Assembly: GCA_028554755.1 (NCBI GenBank)
Contig: JAPTOF010000005.1
Span: 6,209,501 to 6,273,500 of the forward strand
Source: Cordia subcordata
Lineage: Eukaryota; Streptophyta; Magnoliopsida; Boraginales; Cordiaceae
DNA length: 64,000 bases
Direction of reading: 5' to 3'
In this document: positions 47,027 to 59,760 of the stretch, piece by piece
Numbering within the stretch: position 1 is the stretch's first letter
Layout: every line of letters starts with the position of its first letter
Translations under genes and position numbers: made by a program
The notes under the pieces: model-generated
What the model was told of the DNA's origin: nothing
The model's database searches: none
What the model saw: only the letters and a program-made list of their open reading frames with translations

Positions 47027-47640
47027 TTATTTGGAAGATCCTTTTTGAGAAGTATCGCTTTGAGGCATATTAGGGCATGAATTTGAATAATGTCCTACAA
47101 TCTTGCAATGGGAGTAAACTAGAGAGGTCAATGCATATTCAGTATCTACCTTAGCCCATTCTTTATCTTGCAATTTCATAAATGTATCTGCCAATTCTTT
47201 CGAAAGATCCATTTCCACACATCCCTAGAGAAACCAAAAAAGTCCTTGATTATGTTAATTTGTCCATTTACAATGGAAATCCAATGGTGCTAATAATATG
47301 GCTCAAACCTCTCCTAGTAATAAGTGAACATGGCACATTTTAAGCTTAATCCATAATGGAACCTTTTCCCAACTAAAGTTCATCAACTACGCATTGGCAT
47401 CCCATCTTTTAACTGTCAATAATTAACACGCAATAATTGTTTCAGAACTTGTGTACACATTTCATCTTTTTCAATCATGAAAACAAAGAGTCTTATCCAA
47501 GAATTGGCCTATAAGATAACATTTCCAATGTTCATCTCCTTCAATAAAGACATCCTCCAAGAGGTCAATCCCTATAATGCGATTTTCTTCAATAAGCTAA
47601 AACATATCAAGTTTGAGTGAGTTTGTGGTTTTGTGAGATT
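47027..47640 (-). pseudogene. LINE ORF1 remnant (DUF4283-like region plus zinc knuckle)
   Basis: Minus strand: LTVKRWDANA, then WEKVPLWIKL near 47360, then MEMDLSKELADTF, then CKIVGHYSNSC near 47100. This order (DUF4283-type domain followed by a Cys-x-x-Cys-like GH knuckle) is typical of ORF1 in plant L1-type LINEs. Several stops. Open frames farther upstream on this strand (47646-47918, 48089-48464) may be its decayed neighbourhood but show no domain I can name. Confidence 0.6.
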
Positions 47641-48469
47641 ACCAACTAATTTGCCTTGCCAATCTTTGTTTGTGGTCCAAACTGAGACAGGGAGGTGGCT
47701 TGAAATGAAGTGCTTTGCTGCTGAACCATGCTTGCATTTCCATGCTCATAACTTGGCTGGGTGTTGGCTTGGTGTGAGTTTGCATGTGCAACCATCTCCC
47801 AAGGATTTTGCTGACTAGTCATCTTATTTGGCACATAGGGGGAAAAGTGGTCTAGGTTGGTAAAAGGGAAATTAAGATGAATGTGGCCCATTTGGTTGGA
47901 ATTATTGGTTGGTCGCAAACAGCATTATTTTCGGATGACCCAGCTGGTAGAGGGGGAAATATTCTGAAAATGCATTTGAATTAGCTTGTTACAATAAATT
48001 TTTGTTGCCCAAGTCAAATGTAGTATAATGAGTTGTCGAGTAAGGAGGTGCATGGCTGCAAAAGTACTCTTGTTTATTGGAAAAAGACCTACCAATTAAT
48101 AGAATAATACACTAGACCATTATGCAATAACCACGTATCTCTATCTTCTAAAAGCAAGCTGCCGCGAAACAAATTTTTAAGCAAATTATTGTAATTTTGC
48201 AAGAAAATTTCCATGATTTGACTCAAAAATATGTTCCCCTTACCAAAAGAAGAAGAATGAGTACCCTTTAGCAAAGGGTTTGGGACATTTTTGCAAGAAG
48301 CTGAAGGCGTGGCAACTATGGGAACACCTTGTGCATACAACCTGAGCTATTCTCTCCTGAGCCATTTTCCAACCCTTCTTGTATGGAAAATAATATGCTT
48401 TCTCCAATGTGATATGACTTTGTTGACTATGTGTTGGTTGTAACATATATGGAATATATGTCAATCATG

Positions 48470-49560
48470 CAAAAATAATCTTGAAAATTTAGAAAAAAGA
48501 AAAAAAAAGAAAAGAAATATTTAGACTATTGCAAGCACACATGTCACATATTATGGCTAGGGGGAAGGTAGCATATATTTGAGATGCAAAATTTTGAAGG
48601 AATATTGCATGTATCATAACCATTGTGTTATTTTCATTTCTTGTCATGTGACATTACGTCAACTTAGATGTTTGATTACACTAACTATTTCAAATGTATC
48701 TTAAATGTGTATGTTACTGTATTCTATGCTTTTAATATTATGTGGAAGAACTTTTTTGAGATTTACTAATGGGATTAAAAAGTGCAATAACTTTCCGATA
48801 CCATGTATGGTCCCCATAAATTATAAAAATGAAAATTTTCAACGCCTTACAAGATATCCTCCTCGAAGAACCCAGAGAAACCTACTTAGAATTTTAAGTA
48901 AACTCATCCTAGATTAGCTTGTAAGGCATCCATAAAGTTAATCTTGTCCACCACAAGTATCTTTTTCAAGCACCTAGACTAAAATCTACTCAGGATGTTA
49001 AGCAAAAACCTTATCCCACATTAATTTGAAAGGCATCCTTGTCTTTTTTCCCAACTCAAAGGGAGATGATCTCCCTAGCTTCTATTGCATAGGAAAAATT
49101 ACAAACAGATGAGGTGGAAGTCTAGGAGAGCTGAAAACTCACTAGTTACTCAATTCAAATATATCTTTTGAAGGTACATTCTTTAAAAGTTATTGCAAAA
49201 TTTCATACAAATTTGAGAACCATTTCAAAGCAAGCTTTAAAGAACTTTTGAGAAAATAGCATCAATATAAGTATCACTAACATAAACCCAAGGCAAAACA
49301 AAAAAGAGCAAGCCAATACCCCTTAAGTTGCCATTCCTCCATTTTTACATCACCAATACTCCGCAATTCTTCAAGGTAATGCTCCTAATCTTGGAAAGAG
49401 TGGCTCCTAACGTTCTAGTAGTTCTAATGTAGCTTAGGACCGGACTCAAACATGACTTACTATTTACTTAACTAGAAGCATTTCACTTGTAGCCCAAATC
49501 ATAATTTTCGTCTAAAATTAGTATTAGAAGCCCATAGATCCAACATTTTTTTTGAGTGAT
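48470..49560. other. Intergenic, nothing recognised
   Basis: AT-rich sequence. Short frames (for example 48705-48917) have no family resemblance. No repeats were noted beyond low complexity. Confidence 0.4.
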
Positions 49561-49718
49561 TAAAACTATTTGTTTAGGTGCATTTTTTTGTTGATTACAA
49601 AGACCTTCTCTGTTTCTTTTCTTTTCTTTTTTTTTTTTGTTGGTATCATTCTTAGTTTTATTTCTAGGCGAAAACAAAAAAAAAGAAAAAAGAAAAAGAA
49701 AACATGTACATTTACTAT

Positions 49719-50610
49719 ATTTTAGTAAATTAATATTGGGTTCTATTTTTGTTCTTTTTCATTTTTTTTTTGATTTTGATGATTTTTTGCTTTCCTTTTT
49801 TGGCCTTCCTTATTTTTATTTCTGAAATAAATAAGAACACTTAGTTACTATATTTTAGTAAATTAGTAAGTTTACCTTTTCTTTTACTTTTTTCCCTGCT
49901 TGTTTCGAGTTTTATAATTATTTGTTAGGTTCATTCTTTTCTAATAAAAATGATTTTCGATGATTTATTTTTTGGAAATTCTTAATGTTAATTCAAAAAA
50001 AATTAACACATACGCGTTTGCCATATTTTAGTAAATTTATAATTTTTCTATTTTCTTTTTATTTTTTTATATCTTTATGAGTGCCATAATTATTTTTCTA
50101 GGGTTCTTTTTTCTGACTACAATGATATTTGGTTATCCATTTTTTTGTCGCCATCTCTAATGTTGTTACTAGAAACAATTAACACTAGCGCAGTTACTGT
50201 ATTTTAGTAAATTAATATTTTGGTTTTATATTTGTTCTTTTCATTTTTGTTGATTAAAATGGCCTTTTGTGTTACATTTTCTAGCCATTATTATCGTTAT
50301 TTCTGAAATATATAAAGCACATTCATTTATTGTATTTTAGTAACTTATTAAGTCACCCTTTTATTATTATCACTTTTTTTTTTTTGAGTGTTATAATTAT
50401 TTATCTAGGGCTCACTTTTTATTACAATGATTCTCGGCGATCTATTTCATTCTTAATGTTTTCTTTTTTGGAAATCCCCACTCCCATAGGATTCGAACCC
50501 AATACATCACTCCTAGATTGAGATAATCTCAACCACTTTAGTTATTTCTTAATCCTATTCTTAATGTTATTTTGTTAAAAAATAACACACATGCATTTAC
50601 TATATTTTAT
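49719..50610. repeat. Diverged tandem array marked by tattttagtaaatta
   Basis: The marker tattttagtaaa or a close variant occurs at about 49719, 49850, 50024, 50200, 50332 and 50603. Spacings are about 131, 174, 176, 132 and 271. The last is about 176 once the 96-bp SINE is removed with one 12-bp duplication. Shorter units share a gttctttttcatt section, and longer ones share ataattattt(g/t), gattttcgatgat and cttaatgtta. The array therefore mixes two unit types. Confidence 0.75.
50449..50568 (-). mobile_element. Small tRNA-derived SINE (copy 1) with 12-bp target duplication
   Basis: The body is 50461-50556 (96 bp) between perfect attcttaatgtt copies (50449-50460, 50557-50568). On the minus strand it reads aaagtggttgagattatctc (A-box region), then gggttcgaatcc (perfect B box), then an A-rich tail (seen as ttcttttttgg). 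It is little longer than a tRNA-like promoter plus tail. It interrupts the tandem array. Confidence 0.88.
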
Positions 50611-50907
50611 TAAATTAATAATTTCTTTTTAATTTTTGTTGTTTTTCAAAGTTTTTAGAAATATTTGTTTAGGGTTAATTTTTCTCTCATTACATTGATT
50701 TTTGATGTTCCATTTTTTGGCTATTTGTTGTTGCTCTTTACGTCGAACAATATCTTCAAAAAAAAAAGACGTCAAGCTCTAGATCAAGCATTTCAGGAAA
50801 ATACGGGATGAAATTTTAGGCAAGTATGTTATAGAATTATCATAGTTGATTATGAGTTCTCTAACTACTTGTGTTGTTGAAGGATTAGTAAGAGGGAGAT
50901 CAAGAAG

Positions 50908-51066
50908 ATGAAAGCCCAAATTTTAGAAGTAATAGATGAATTTAAAAATGTGACTGCTGTGTTGAAAGAGTTCCTTGATAAAATAGAGGTTCTTGTTAAT
51001 GTGAAACATGAAGAAGCTATTAAGGATAAAGGAAATGATGGTCAAATTAACAGTGATGGGGCATAG
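50908..51066 (+). CDS. Small hypothetical open frame, 52 residues
   Basis: ATG at 50908, TAG at 51064. The product is Lys/Glu/Val-rich with an amphipathic, coiled-coil-like start (ILEVIDEFKNVTAVLKEFLD). No family is recognised and there is no promoter evidence; it may be a transposon gag relic or chance. Listed because it is denser in coding-like composition than its surroundings. Confidence 0.15.
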   Translation: MKAQILEVIDEFKNVTAVLKEFLDKIEVLVNVKHEEAIKDKGNDGQINSDGA

Positions 51067-51114
51067 GTGAAGATGGAAAACGTGATGGTTGCGGTGGAGA
51101 AGATGTTTAAAGGA

Positions 51115-51410
51115 AGAGATATTTTTGTATATAATTTTATGAGAATGATTTACAAACTATTTATACAATACACATAGTATCCTACCACAAAGAGATTCTA
51201 TCGAAATACAAGAAGATTATCACAAAGGGTAAAAGTTAGTAATAACTAAAACAAGTCAAGCAAAACTACGTTAACGATGGTAAGCTTAGGATATAGTAGC
51301 TTAAACCGTGACGCAAAAAACCCTTTCGTCATAATGTCTGCCAACTGATCTATAGAGGCGATGTATCGAATATCCAATTGGTTGGGCAGCGACCTGAGGA
51401 TTATGCTTCA
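51115..51410 (-). pseudogene. Copia 3'-end relic (RNase H tail and LTR part)
   Basis: Minus strand reads RYIASIDQLADIMTKGFF (51370-51315), the conserved copia C-terminal motif. Toward lower coordinates comes AT-rich sequence that probably includes the 3' LTR. No other domains follow at higher coordinates, so it is a fragment. Confidence 0.65.
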
Positions 51411-52052
51411 ATCAACATTCCATCTTTAACAAGATCTCTAATACCTGAAGGATTTGTAAGTCGGTCACCATTGAGTGTTTATTTGCTGCCATGAATTACA
51501 ATTCAGTTGGAACTGCTACCAAAGTGGTTGTTGACTAAGTAGTGAGACCAGTAACAGTTTTGCACCATAGTAGTGTTTGAGTGTAACTTGCAATGAAGCT
51601 AACAGAAAATGATAACTATTTCAATGAATTTCTTTTCTTTCTTGAATAGGGTCTCAATGAGCGTCAAGAAATTAAATTGCTTTGCATTTATGTGTAAGTC
51701 TTGAGGTAAATGTTAAATAATGTTATTATTATTAAATTGGTAGGGAAGTGGTAGTAGAGATATATGGGTATTAAATTAGAAGAGTGTAGATACCTTGTCT
51801 TATGTCCGATATGTTATTTCCTCCTACATAAGTTGCTCATTAATGTATTTAATTCATATTTCTCATTGTACTTACATGAATATTTATGTTGTATAGATCA
51901 TTGATTGCAACGTGATCAGTTAACAGGGATGGAAGACAAGATAAGCCAAAGATGCCAAAGTGTTATCTTCTCGTTGTTTTTTTTAGTATGTGACATTTTT
52001 TCATGACTATCATATTTCCATTTTGTACACTATGAAATAGAGTTAGTTACTT

Positions 52053-52280
52053 AAGGCTTGTTTGGATTGGCTTTTTTCAAAAGCGTTTCTTTTGACAGCT
52101 TTTCAAAAGTAATTGTTTTTTTAGAAACTAAAAATTCTAACTTCTAAAAAAAACTGCATTTGAGCTTTTTGCAGAATTTTAGCTTTTTTAGAAGCCAAAT
52201 CAAATAATTATTACAAATTTAATGTAACTTTATAAAAAAATTACTTTTTCCTAAAAAAAAACCAATCTAAACAGGCCCTT
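52053..52280. mobile_element. MITE, gggcctgtttggattg family (copy 4)
   Basis: The left end aaggcttgtttggattggct and right end aaccaatctaaacaggccctt are inverted repeats with few mismatches. About 228 bp. Confidence 0.82.
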
Positions 52281-55200
52281 ATAATTTTCTTATAATATTG
52301 GCTAATCTAGTAGTATTTTGGGTCTTTTCTTCATTACTTTTAGCTGTTTTAGTTGTTTCCTATTTTATTTTTGGATTCTACCTATGTGAAGTGTGTTTTG
52401 GATGAATTCCAAGTTTACTTCGAGTAAGAATGCATTTTGGTACAAAGACCTCTATTTTGGAAAACCTACTTATATCCAATTTTCAGCAGCAAAACTCGTT
52501 CAAACCCTAGGATTTTCACCTAATGGCTCCAAACTCATTCCAGACTGACACTGAATCCATTAACGAGATCTTACTAGCTTGGACACAGAGTGATACTGAA
52601 TCCATTCTTTTCTCAATCTTTCCATATTTTTCAATGGAATTCCAATATTAGCTTGTAAATCTTTTGGGATGTTTTATGACGTTATCATAAGATAGACTTT
52701 CATCCCTAGGATTGCAATGAAACTCTTCTGATTATTTATCGGAAAAGCTACTCTTTATGAAGCAATGCCAAAAACTTCATACGATTTTTATGTCCTAAAC
52801 ACAAGTACACATGATAACATTCAAGTACTATCATAATGATAAGAGATTGTCCCAAAAAGAGCCTAATTCCTGAATTTATCTAATCATATTTTTATTTAAT
52901 TTCTATCTGATAAAACTTGGTTTACTTATTCAAAATGTTTAAATTCATTAAACACAATAACACTCATTATTTTTTATTTTTATTTTTGTTACATGTATCT
53001 TATATGATAAGATACAACGGGAGAGAATAGCGCATTATTTTGGTGTTATTATGAAATAGGAATTGAAATTTTTTATATTAGCCTACAAAATGGGAACTGA
53101 AGATTTTGATAAAAATGGGGAGATAACAAAGTATCAAATACTATAACTAATCCATTCCTGTTCACATGTTTATATTTTCCAAATGAATTTTAGAGCATTT
53201 TAAACAGTTTTACATTATAAAAAAAGTAAACTAAATGACACAAAAACAAAAATCAACATTAACAACATGCATTATATTTCTTGAAACTGACACCCCATAA
53301 GTTATTTGTTTAAATATTTTTATATTTAATTTTTTATTTTTAATGGGTAGTGTTACAACTAGATGGAAAATTGAGACTAAATAGTAATAATCTATGAATG
53401 TTAAATTAGAAAAAAATATATCTTTAATAAATTGATACCTTATTTTCTTAACAAAACTTTGAGCCTTAATTCATACAAAACACAAAAAAATATATATATC
53501 ACACCCACACAACATGGCAAAGAGTTACCACTAGCTTAATAGAAAGATAATAACAAAATTTGAATTTCTAACCTAAATTTAATAACATATCAAATTATTA
53601 TTTTATTTAAAAGTTTAAAATATTAAAACAATTAATATATTTATTCACTATTTTTAACATTATTCATACTTTCACAACCCACTTGCAAGACTAGACATGG
53701 TCGCCAACATCATGATGTATGCAAGGCGATATACATGTGAGGTGGGGAGGATAATCTAGCCATGCTCACATCACATATTTTACAAGTTGGGTGATGGCCT
53801 CATGATTGCTGAGGACAAGAAAATAATTGCACCTTTTGTAAAAGAATAGAATAAAAACAACATGTGAGAGGGCTTTCATCACATGAGACTTGATTCCATT
53901 AATTTGTCTTTCCCAAAACTTTGTATTAGATATGGACCTTTTGATGTCAATTTTTCAAGAAAAATCTCAACTATTTATATACAAATAATATTATCTCGAT
54001 TATTCTTGAAATTCTCTCTTTGTCACTTACTTTTTTTTTATCGAATTTGAATTTTATGAACGCAATATTTGTTTTGCCTTGTGACATGGAACCTGGAATT
54101 TTAGGCCATCTCTTCCATCTCTAGCAAGTAAGCATCTTTCTAAAGAAACAAAAAAAAAAGTACTGCTTTCATTTGTAACCGACTTTAATTTGCTTGACTC
54201 ATGCTTCTTGTACTTATATATATAATTGCTTGGCATAATAGGATAAGGGTGGTGAACAATGGAGGTCCATGATTGGATGAACAATAAATATCATGATTAG
54301 ATGCCGTCAACTTGGATAGAACTAACTGCAAAAGATAGAAAGCTTTGTATTTAAAAAAAAAAAAAACCTTGTAAAAATTAAATCCTTGTTCGTTAAAATG
54401 TTAAATCGAAAATAGTAATTAAATAATTGGGTAGATGCACATAACTTATTGTGACTTGCCTTATTAGCTACTTATACTCCTATCTTATAAAACTTCATAA
54501 TCCATTGTGTTTTTCAAAAGCTAATATACTTCCCCCTTTTTTTGTTATTATATTTTCTTAATCCCGTTAACAAACTATCACAAAGACCATCATACAGGAG
54601 TAATTAACAAATTGAAAGAAAAAATCATAGGAGCCTAAGCAGTTAATTATTGATAAATGCTATAGGATATATCCAAATTTATTCCCATATTTGCACAGAA
54701 CACAAATGTGATTGATACTATGTTAAGTTAAATGGAAAATGTCATCGAAGGGAGTAGACATGGAGCCATAAAATATTTTTCTCTAGGGTAAATATGAGAG
54801 TTCGCATATATAAAAGTTTAAATATCATAATCAATTCATTTTCAATATTATCAGATATACCATTTACAATGAAAGTAATTAAATAGTCGCTCATCCAATT
54901 CTTCTACAATTCGATATATCAGATGATTCATCACAATAGTAATAGGAGAAATTGTTCATTCAACACTTACAGTTGCAATTAATGAAACCAATGCTAATTT
55001 ACACTAAAAAAAATAGAGTATTTTCTTTTTTCTTTTTGTCCAATCAAATTTGTAGCAAGGCACTAATCCTTTTGATATTATTGAATTCACTAATTGAAAG
55101 CATATCAATTATGTTAATTCTCAAGTATCAAAAAGTCCACTAAAGAAAATTCCAGGAGATAAGAAAAGCAAGGCAAATTATGTTCTCCTTACCAAAAGCA

Positions 55201-56260
55201 AAAAATGAATTATTGGGGTTCAAGCAAATCACATGAAGAAACAACTCATATTGGTCTCACTAAAACGATTATTAAATTTCCGAAATTGGAAGTCTAACAC
55301 AAAATAAAATAACTCAACTTAATATTGCAATATGCAATGTCCTCGAAAATATTTTTAATATCATCTATACTTGGACAAATTAGATTATATTTCTCACTCT
55401 CTTTCTACTCTCCAATCACACATGGCACAATCATATCTCCCCTGACCCATGTTTTTCAAGCATTTAATATTGTAAGGGTGGAGTTATTTTATTAATTTTT
55501 TTTACTGCTATCAAATATATATAACCCACTTAATATGCAATCTAACCATTGTCCCCGAAAGGGTGATATGTGCTGCTTTTTAAAAATCACAAAGGGTTGT
55601 AAGATAAATTTTCAAAAAAAAAATGATAAAGGTGTGTTTTCTAGGGTCAGGTGTATTTTACTCTTAAATATTTGAAAAAAATGAGGACAGCATTTCGGAT
55701 TGTTAATTATTTGCCCGCAGACTGTATGACTATCAAGACAATGCTAATAACAGTTACAACTATCATTGAACATAAAATCCAAAAAAAAAAAAGAAATGGA
55801 AATAATTTTCCCACATGCCCAAACCATATCTCTAAACTAAATGAAGATTAACATACACTATCGGGCTTCCTTGTGGCCCTTTTGCATTGTCAATAATGTC
55901 CACATTTCTTTTTTTTAAAAAAAAATTGAGCAAAAATTGCTATATTACTGAAATGGAAAGACAAGATTGATTATGAAGAATCGAATATATCTACATGTGT
56001 GTGTCACATATTTTACAAATATAGGTGTATAAGCTGCAAATTCTTTTGAAGGATCTAAAGAGTAAAGAAAGAAAGTTATAGATAAGGTAATAGTTAATCT
56101 TTTATATCCTTCATTAGTGGTTTTTTTTTTTTTTTTGGTCACATTTGATCAAAACAAATTAAAGAATTAGCTGTTCTTTCAAACCATATCTTCCTTATTT
56201 ATAGCTCTTACCTCTTCAATAGGTTTCTTGATGAAGGTGTATATAAACTTCAACTATCCA
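52281..56260. other. AT-rich intergenic DNA, no gene supported
   Basis: Read on both strands; only short frames without family resemblance. A stretch near 55628-55660 (ctagggtcaggtgtatttta) is an inverted match to 63616-63640 (aaaatacaccagaccc), suggesting two relics of one unidentified repeat. Confidence 0.5.
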
Positions 56261-56368
56261 TACATGCATGCGTGCATGCATGCATACATACCTATATACT
56301 TACATATGTGTATGTGTAGACATACACGTATTGTTCATGTGACACGCTTCTATGTGTCTAAGACTCTT

Positions 56369-56600
56369 AGGGTTCGTTTGGATTGTTTTTTTAGAAATAA
56401 TTTTCCTAAAACTTTTGAAAGAAATTCATCTTTGGAAAAGTTTAAATGGCGTTTGCAAAAGTTAAAAATGAGCTTTTTTTTAATAGTTTTATCTTTTTCA
56501 TACAATTTAATCCAAATATTTATTATAAAAAAGATATACTTTTTTCAAGAAATAATGGATGTACATTCTCATGAAAAAGAAATAATACAAACAGGTCCTT
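56369..56600. mobile_element. MITE, gggcctgtttggattg family (copy 5)
   Basis: The left end agggttcgtttggattgttt and right end aataatacaaacaggtcctt are imperfect inverted repeats. About 232 bp. It overlaps a chance open frame at 56228-56632. Confidence 0.75.
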
Positions 56601-57255
56601 ATCTCTGTGTACTTTCTAAAGACTTTTACTGATTATGCCAAAGTGTGAGACAACTATTTTTCTTTCTTTTATTTCTTATAAAGCATTGAGGAAAAACGTG
56701 ACTTAACTTAGAGGATAATGACGGTTGGACTTGTATAGTCATTGGATGACAAAGGTGTGAATGTCGAATTGCGAAAGATAACAAATGCAAAATTTATCTG
56801 ACGTCTTTTAAGCTGCAAGGACCATTCTTAGATAGAAAATTGGCAGAGGCTTTTCCTTTCCTTAGCCTAATGCAACGTAATTTGAGACCCCACTTCTTCA
56901 CCCCTCGCCCCCAATGTTGGTTTTTTTTTTCCCTTGAGGGTCAATTACTTCGCAAATAGGATTCTTGAAGAAGTGTGATTAAAGGTCAATCATATATTTA
57001 ATTAGAAATGTCAATAGAAAAACATTCCTAGCCATATTAGTAAATGTTATAAGTTATAATCTAGCTACATACTATATGAATAATCTTCTTCTCAATGGAG
57101 ACACGTTAACTTTTCAGACAAAAAAATACATGTGTGTTTCGCAAAAAGAAAACTAGGATTAGTAGGAATTAATTTATAACACTCATTGTTTCTATACTAC
57201 ATCACCCTTGCCAACATACATGGATGGATCCAATTATAGACTTATGGGATTTATA

Positions 57256-57474
57256 GAGCCTGTTTGGATTGACTTTTTTTTTTTGGCAACAAACACTTTT
57301 TTCTTGAAAAAGTTATATTAAATTTGTAATAACTATTTGATTTGGCTTCCAAAAAAGTTCAAACTCTAAAAAAAGCTCAAATACGGCTTTCTTTAGAAGT
57401 CAGAATATTCAACTTCTCAAAAAAAAAAACTATTAAAAAAAACACTTTTGGAAAAAGTCAATTCAAACGAACTC
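57256..57474. mobile_element. MITE, gggcctgtttggattg family (copy 6)
   Basis: The left end gagcctgtttggattgactt and right end aaagtcaattcaaacgaactc are inverted repeats. About 219 bp, with the same internal order of A- and T-runs as the other copies. Confidence 0.8.
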
Positions 57475-57894
57475 ATAATCCTATTGACTCAAAATATATA
57501 CGATATATGCATACCTTGTAATTTGAAAAATCAAGAACCCCACTAAAAGAAATATGTTTGATCACATGATGATAATATATAGTGTGTTATAAATCTCCAC
57601 AAAAGAAATAAAAATAACTGCAACCTTTGTCTTTGCTATTTATTCATTGTTATATACGATTTACGCCAACAGCTTCTTTACAAGTCTCTATCTGTTGAAT
57701 CAAGATGAGCATCAGACATTGGAGTTACAATTGGTTTCATGCCATCTCTGCATTTTGTACTTGATGCTAGCCATCCCTATCTAGGAGTAGAAAAATTGTT
57801 AAGGCTTCATATCCCCCTTTTACTTGCATTTTGGCTTTTTTATTAATAAAATGACCCGCAGAGATATACCTTTCCCATTTACTAAAAAGAAAAA

Positions 57895-59760
57895 GGACAT
57901 TATTCATTTACAAGAAATTGCTCACTAATTGTCAAATACATTCACTGATATAAAGAAAGTAACAAAGTCACATCTTTCAATTTTAAATGCTACTGCTGGA
58001 CTTGATATTCCAAATGAGAATTCTAACAATACCATAGCAAATGAGCCTACTACACATCAAAAACCTAGTAGACCTATGAGTTCCAAAGGTAAAAATGCTT
58101 GAAAAACGAGGGAAATGAATAAGCATATTGACATTTTAGAGGCTTCAAGCCCTATACATGATGCAACATTAAAATTTGTTGGAAAAGCAACTCCAGTAGA
58201 ATTTAGGTAAAAAGAGATATTCATTAACTATATATCTACAGGAAAAAAGAAGGAACGGAAATGAAATAGCTATTAATGAAAAACTTGCATATGCAATAGC
58301 TATTGATTTAATGGATATTAGCAAGGATTTTGAATCGTTGTTTGTTCAAAAATGTTAACATAGAAATGATTGACTAAAATAGAAAGATGCAATTGGGTTG
58401 AACTAAATTCACTTGTAAAGTATGAAGTTTTTGGACCTATAGTCCAAACGCCTGCAAATGTGAAACCTGTGAGCTACAAAATAGGTATTTGTATAGAAAA
58501 CTTAATGATAACGATAAAGTTGTGATGGATATAATTAAATTAGATATTTAACTAGCCTTGCAAGTTCAAAAAGACTTCATGGGCGTCTTATGATGTCATA
58601 ACACCTTATTTAAATGGATAACTTGATAGTGATATTTACATTAAAGTCCTTAAAGGACTAAAAATGCCCAAAGCATATGACTCGAAATCCTGAGAAATAT
58701 ATTAAATCAAATGATAAAGATCTTTGTAGGGATTGGAACAATCTTAACAAATGTAGTACAATCATCTAAGTGTATACCATTTAAAGGAAGAATATATTAA
58801 TAGTCCCATATGCTTATGTGTTTTTATCAAGAAATCGAAAAATGGGGTTGTTATAATTGTTGCAAATGTTGATGATATAAATATCGTAGGGGTTATTGAA
58901 AATCTTACAGTAACAGTTGCATATATAAATAAAGAATTTGAGATGAAAGATATTGACAAATCTAAATTTTGTCTCCAGTTGCAAATTGAGCACTTGTCAA
59001 GTTCAATTTAAGTCTAAAAAACATCTTATATTGAAAATGTTTTGAAGAAATTCAATATGGGCAAAGCTCATACGTTAAGCAACCCAATGGTGGTTTGATC
59101 TCTTGATATAAGGACCCTTTTCATCCTTGAGAAGGTAATGAATAAATACTTGGTCTTGAAATATAATAAGCGTAATTGGTGAATGGATGTATCTTGTTAA
59201 GATCACACGCCTAAATATTATGTTTTCTATAAATTTATTAGCAAGATTTAGTTTTACACCAACATGAAGACATTGCACTATCATTAAACATATTTTTCGT
59301 TATCTTCATAGAACACTTAATGGGATTACTACATTCAAAACATTCACAACCTAAATTAATTAGATATCATAGATGTTAGATATTTATTTGACCCAACATC
59401 AAATATCTCTTCACAATATGGTGGTGCAACTATATCTTAGCATTCTAGAAAGCAAACCATTGCCTCCACTTTCTGAAATCATGTTGAGATACGTGCACTC
59501 CATGAGGCAAGTCGAGAATGTGTTCGATTGAGGTACAACACATTGTATGAGGATGATGCTACACCTATTGCTCAAACACAAGAATTCTATATCAAGAGTG
59601 ATATAACCAAGCATATGTCTCCAAAATTCTTCTCTAGACACGAACTCTAAAAGAAGGTGATATTAATGTTCATCAAATGTACCTAGCAAATTTAGTCACC
59701 AAAGCATTGTCTATATAACCTTTGAGAAACTAGGATACAAGATTGGCATGCATTGAGTTA
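57895..59760 (+). pseudogene. Old Ty1/copia pol relic (copia-4), RT and RNase H
   Basis: In changing frames on the plus strand: a pre-RT linker (HLQEIA, TKSHLSILNA, IFINYISTGK near 58225), RT start (FGPIVQTP near 58433), a core with NVDDINIVG (58868), EFEMKDI (58937) and LQIEHLSS (58980), then RNase H pieces (QTIAS near 59455; RECVRLRYN; SPKFFSRHEL near 59620; NLVTKALS near 59690). Frameshifts and stops are frequent and parts of RNase H are deleted, so it is much older than copia-1 to -3 and of a different copia lineage, judging from its motifs. Confidence 0.8.

Noticed and set aside
49719..50610. CRISPR-like array
   Set aside because: Repeats are diverged and long with no regular unique spacers, and this is plant nuclear DNA.
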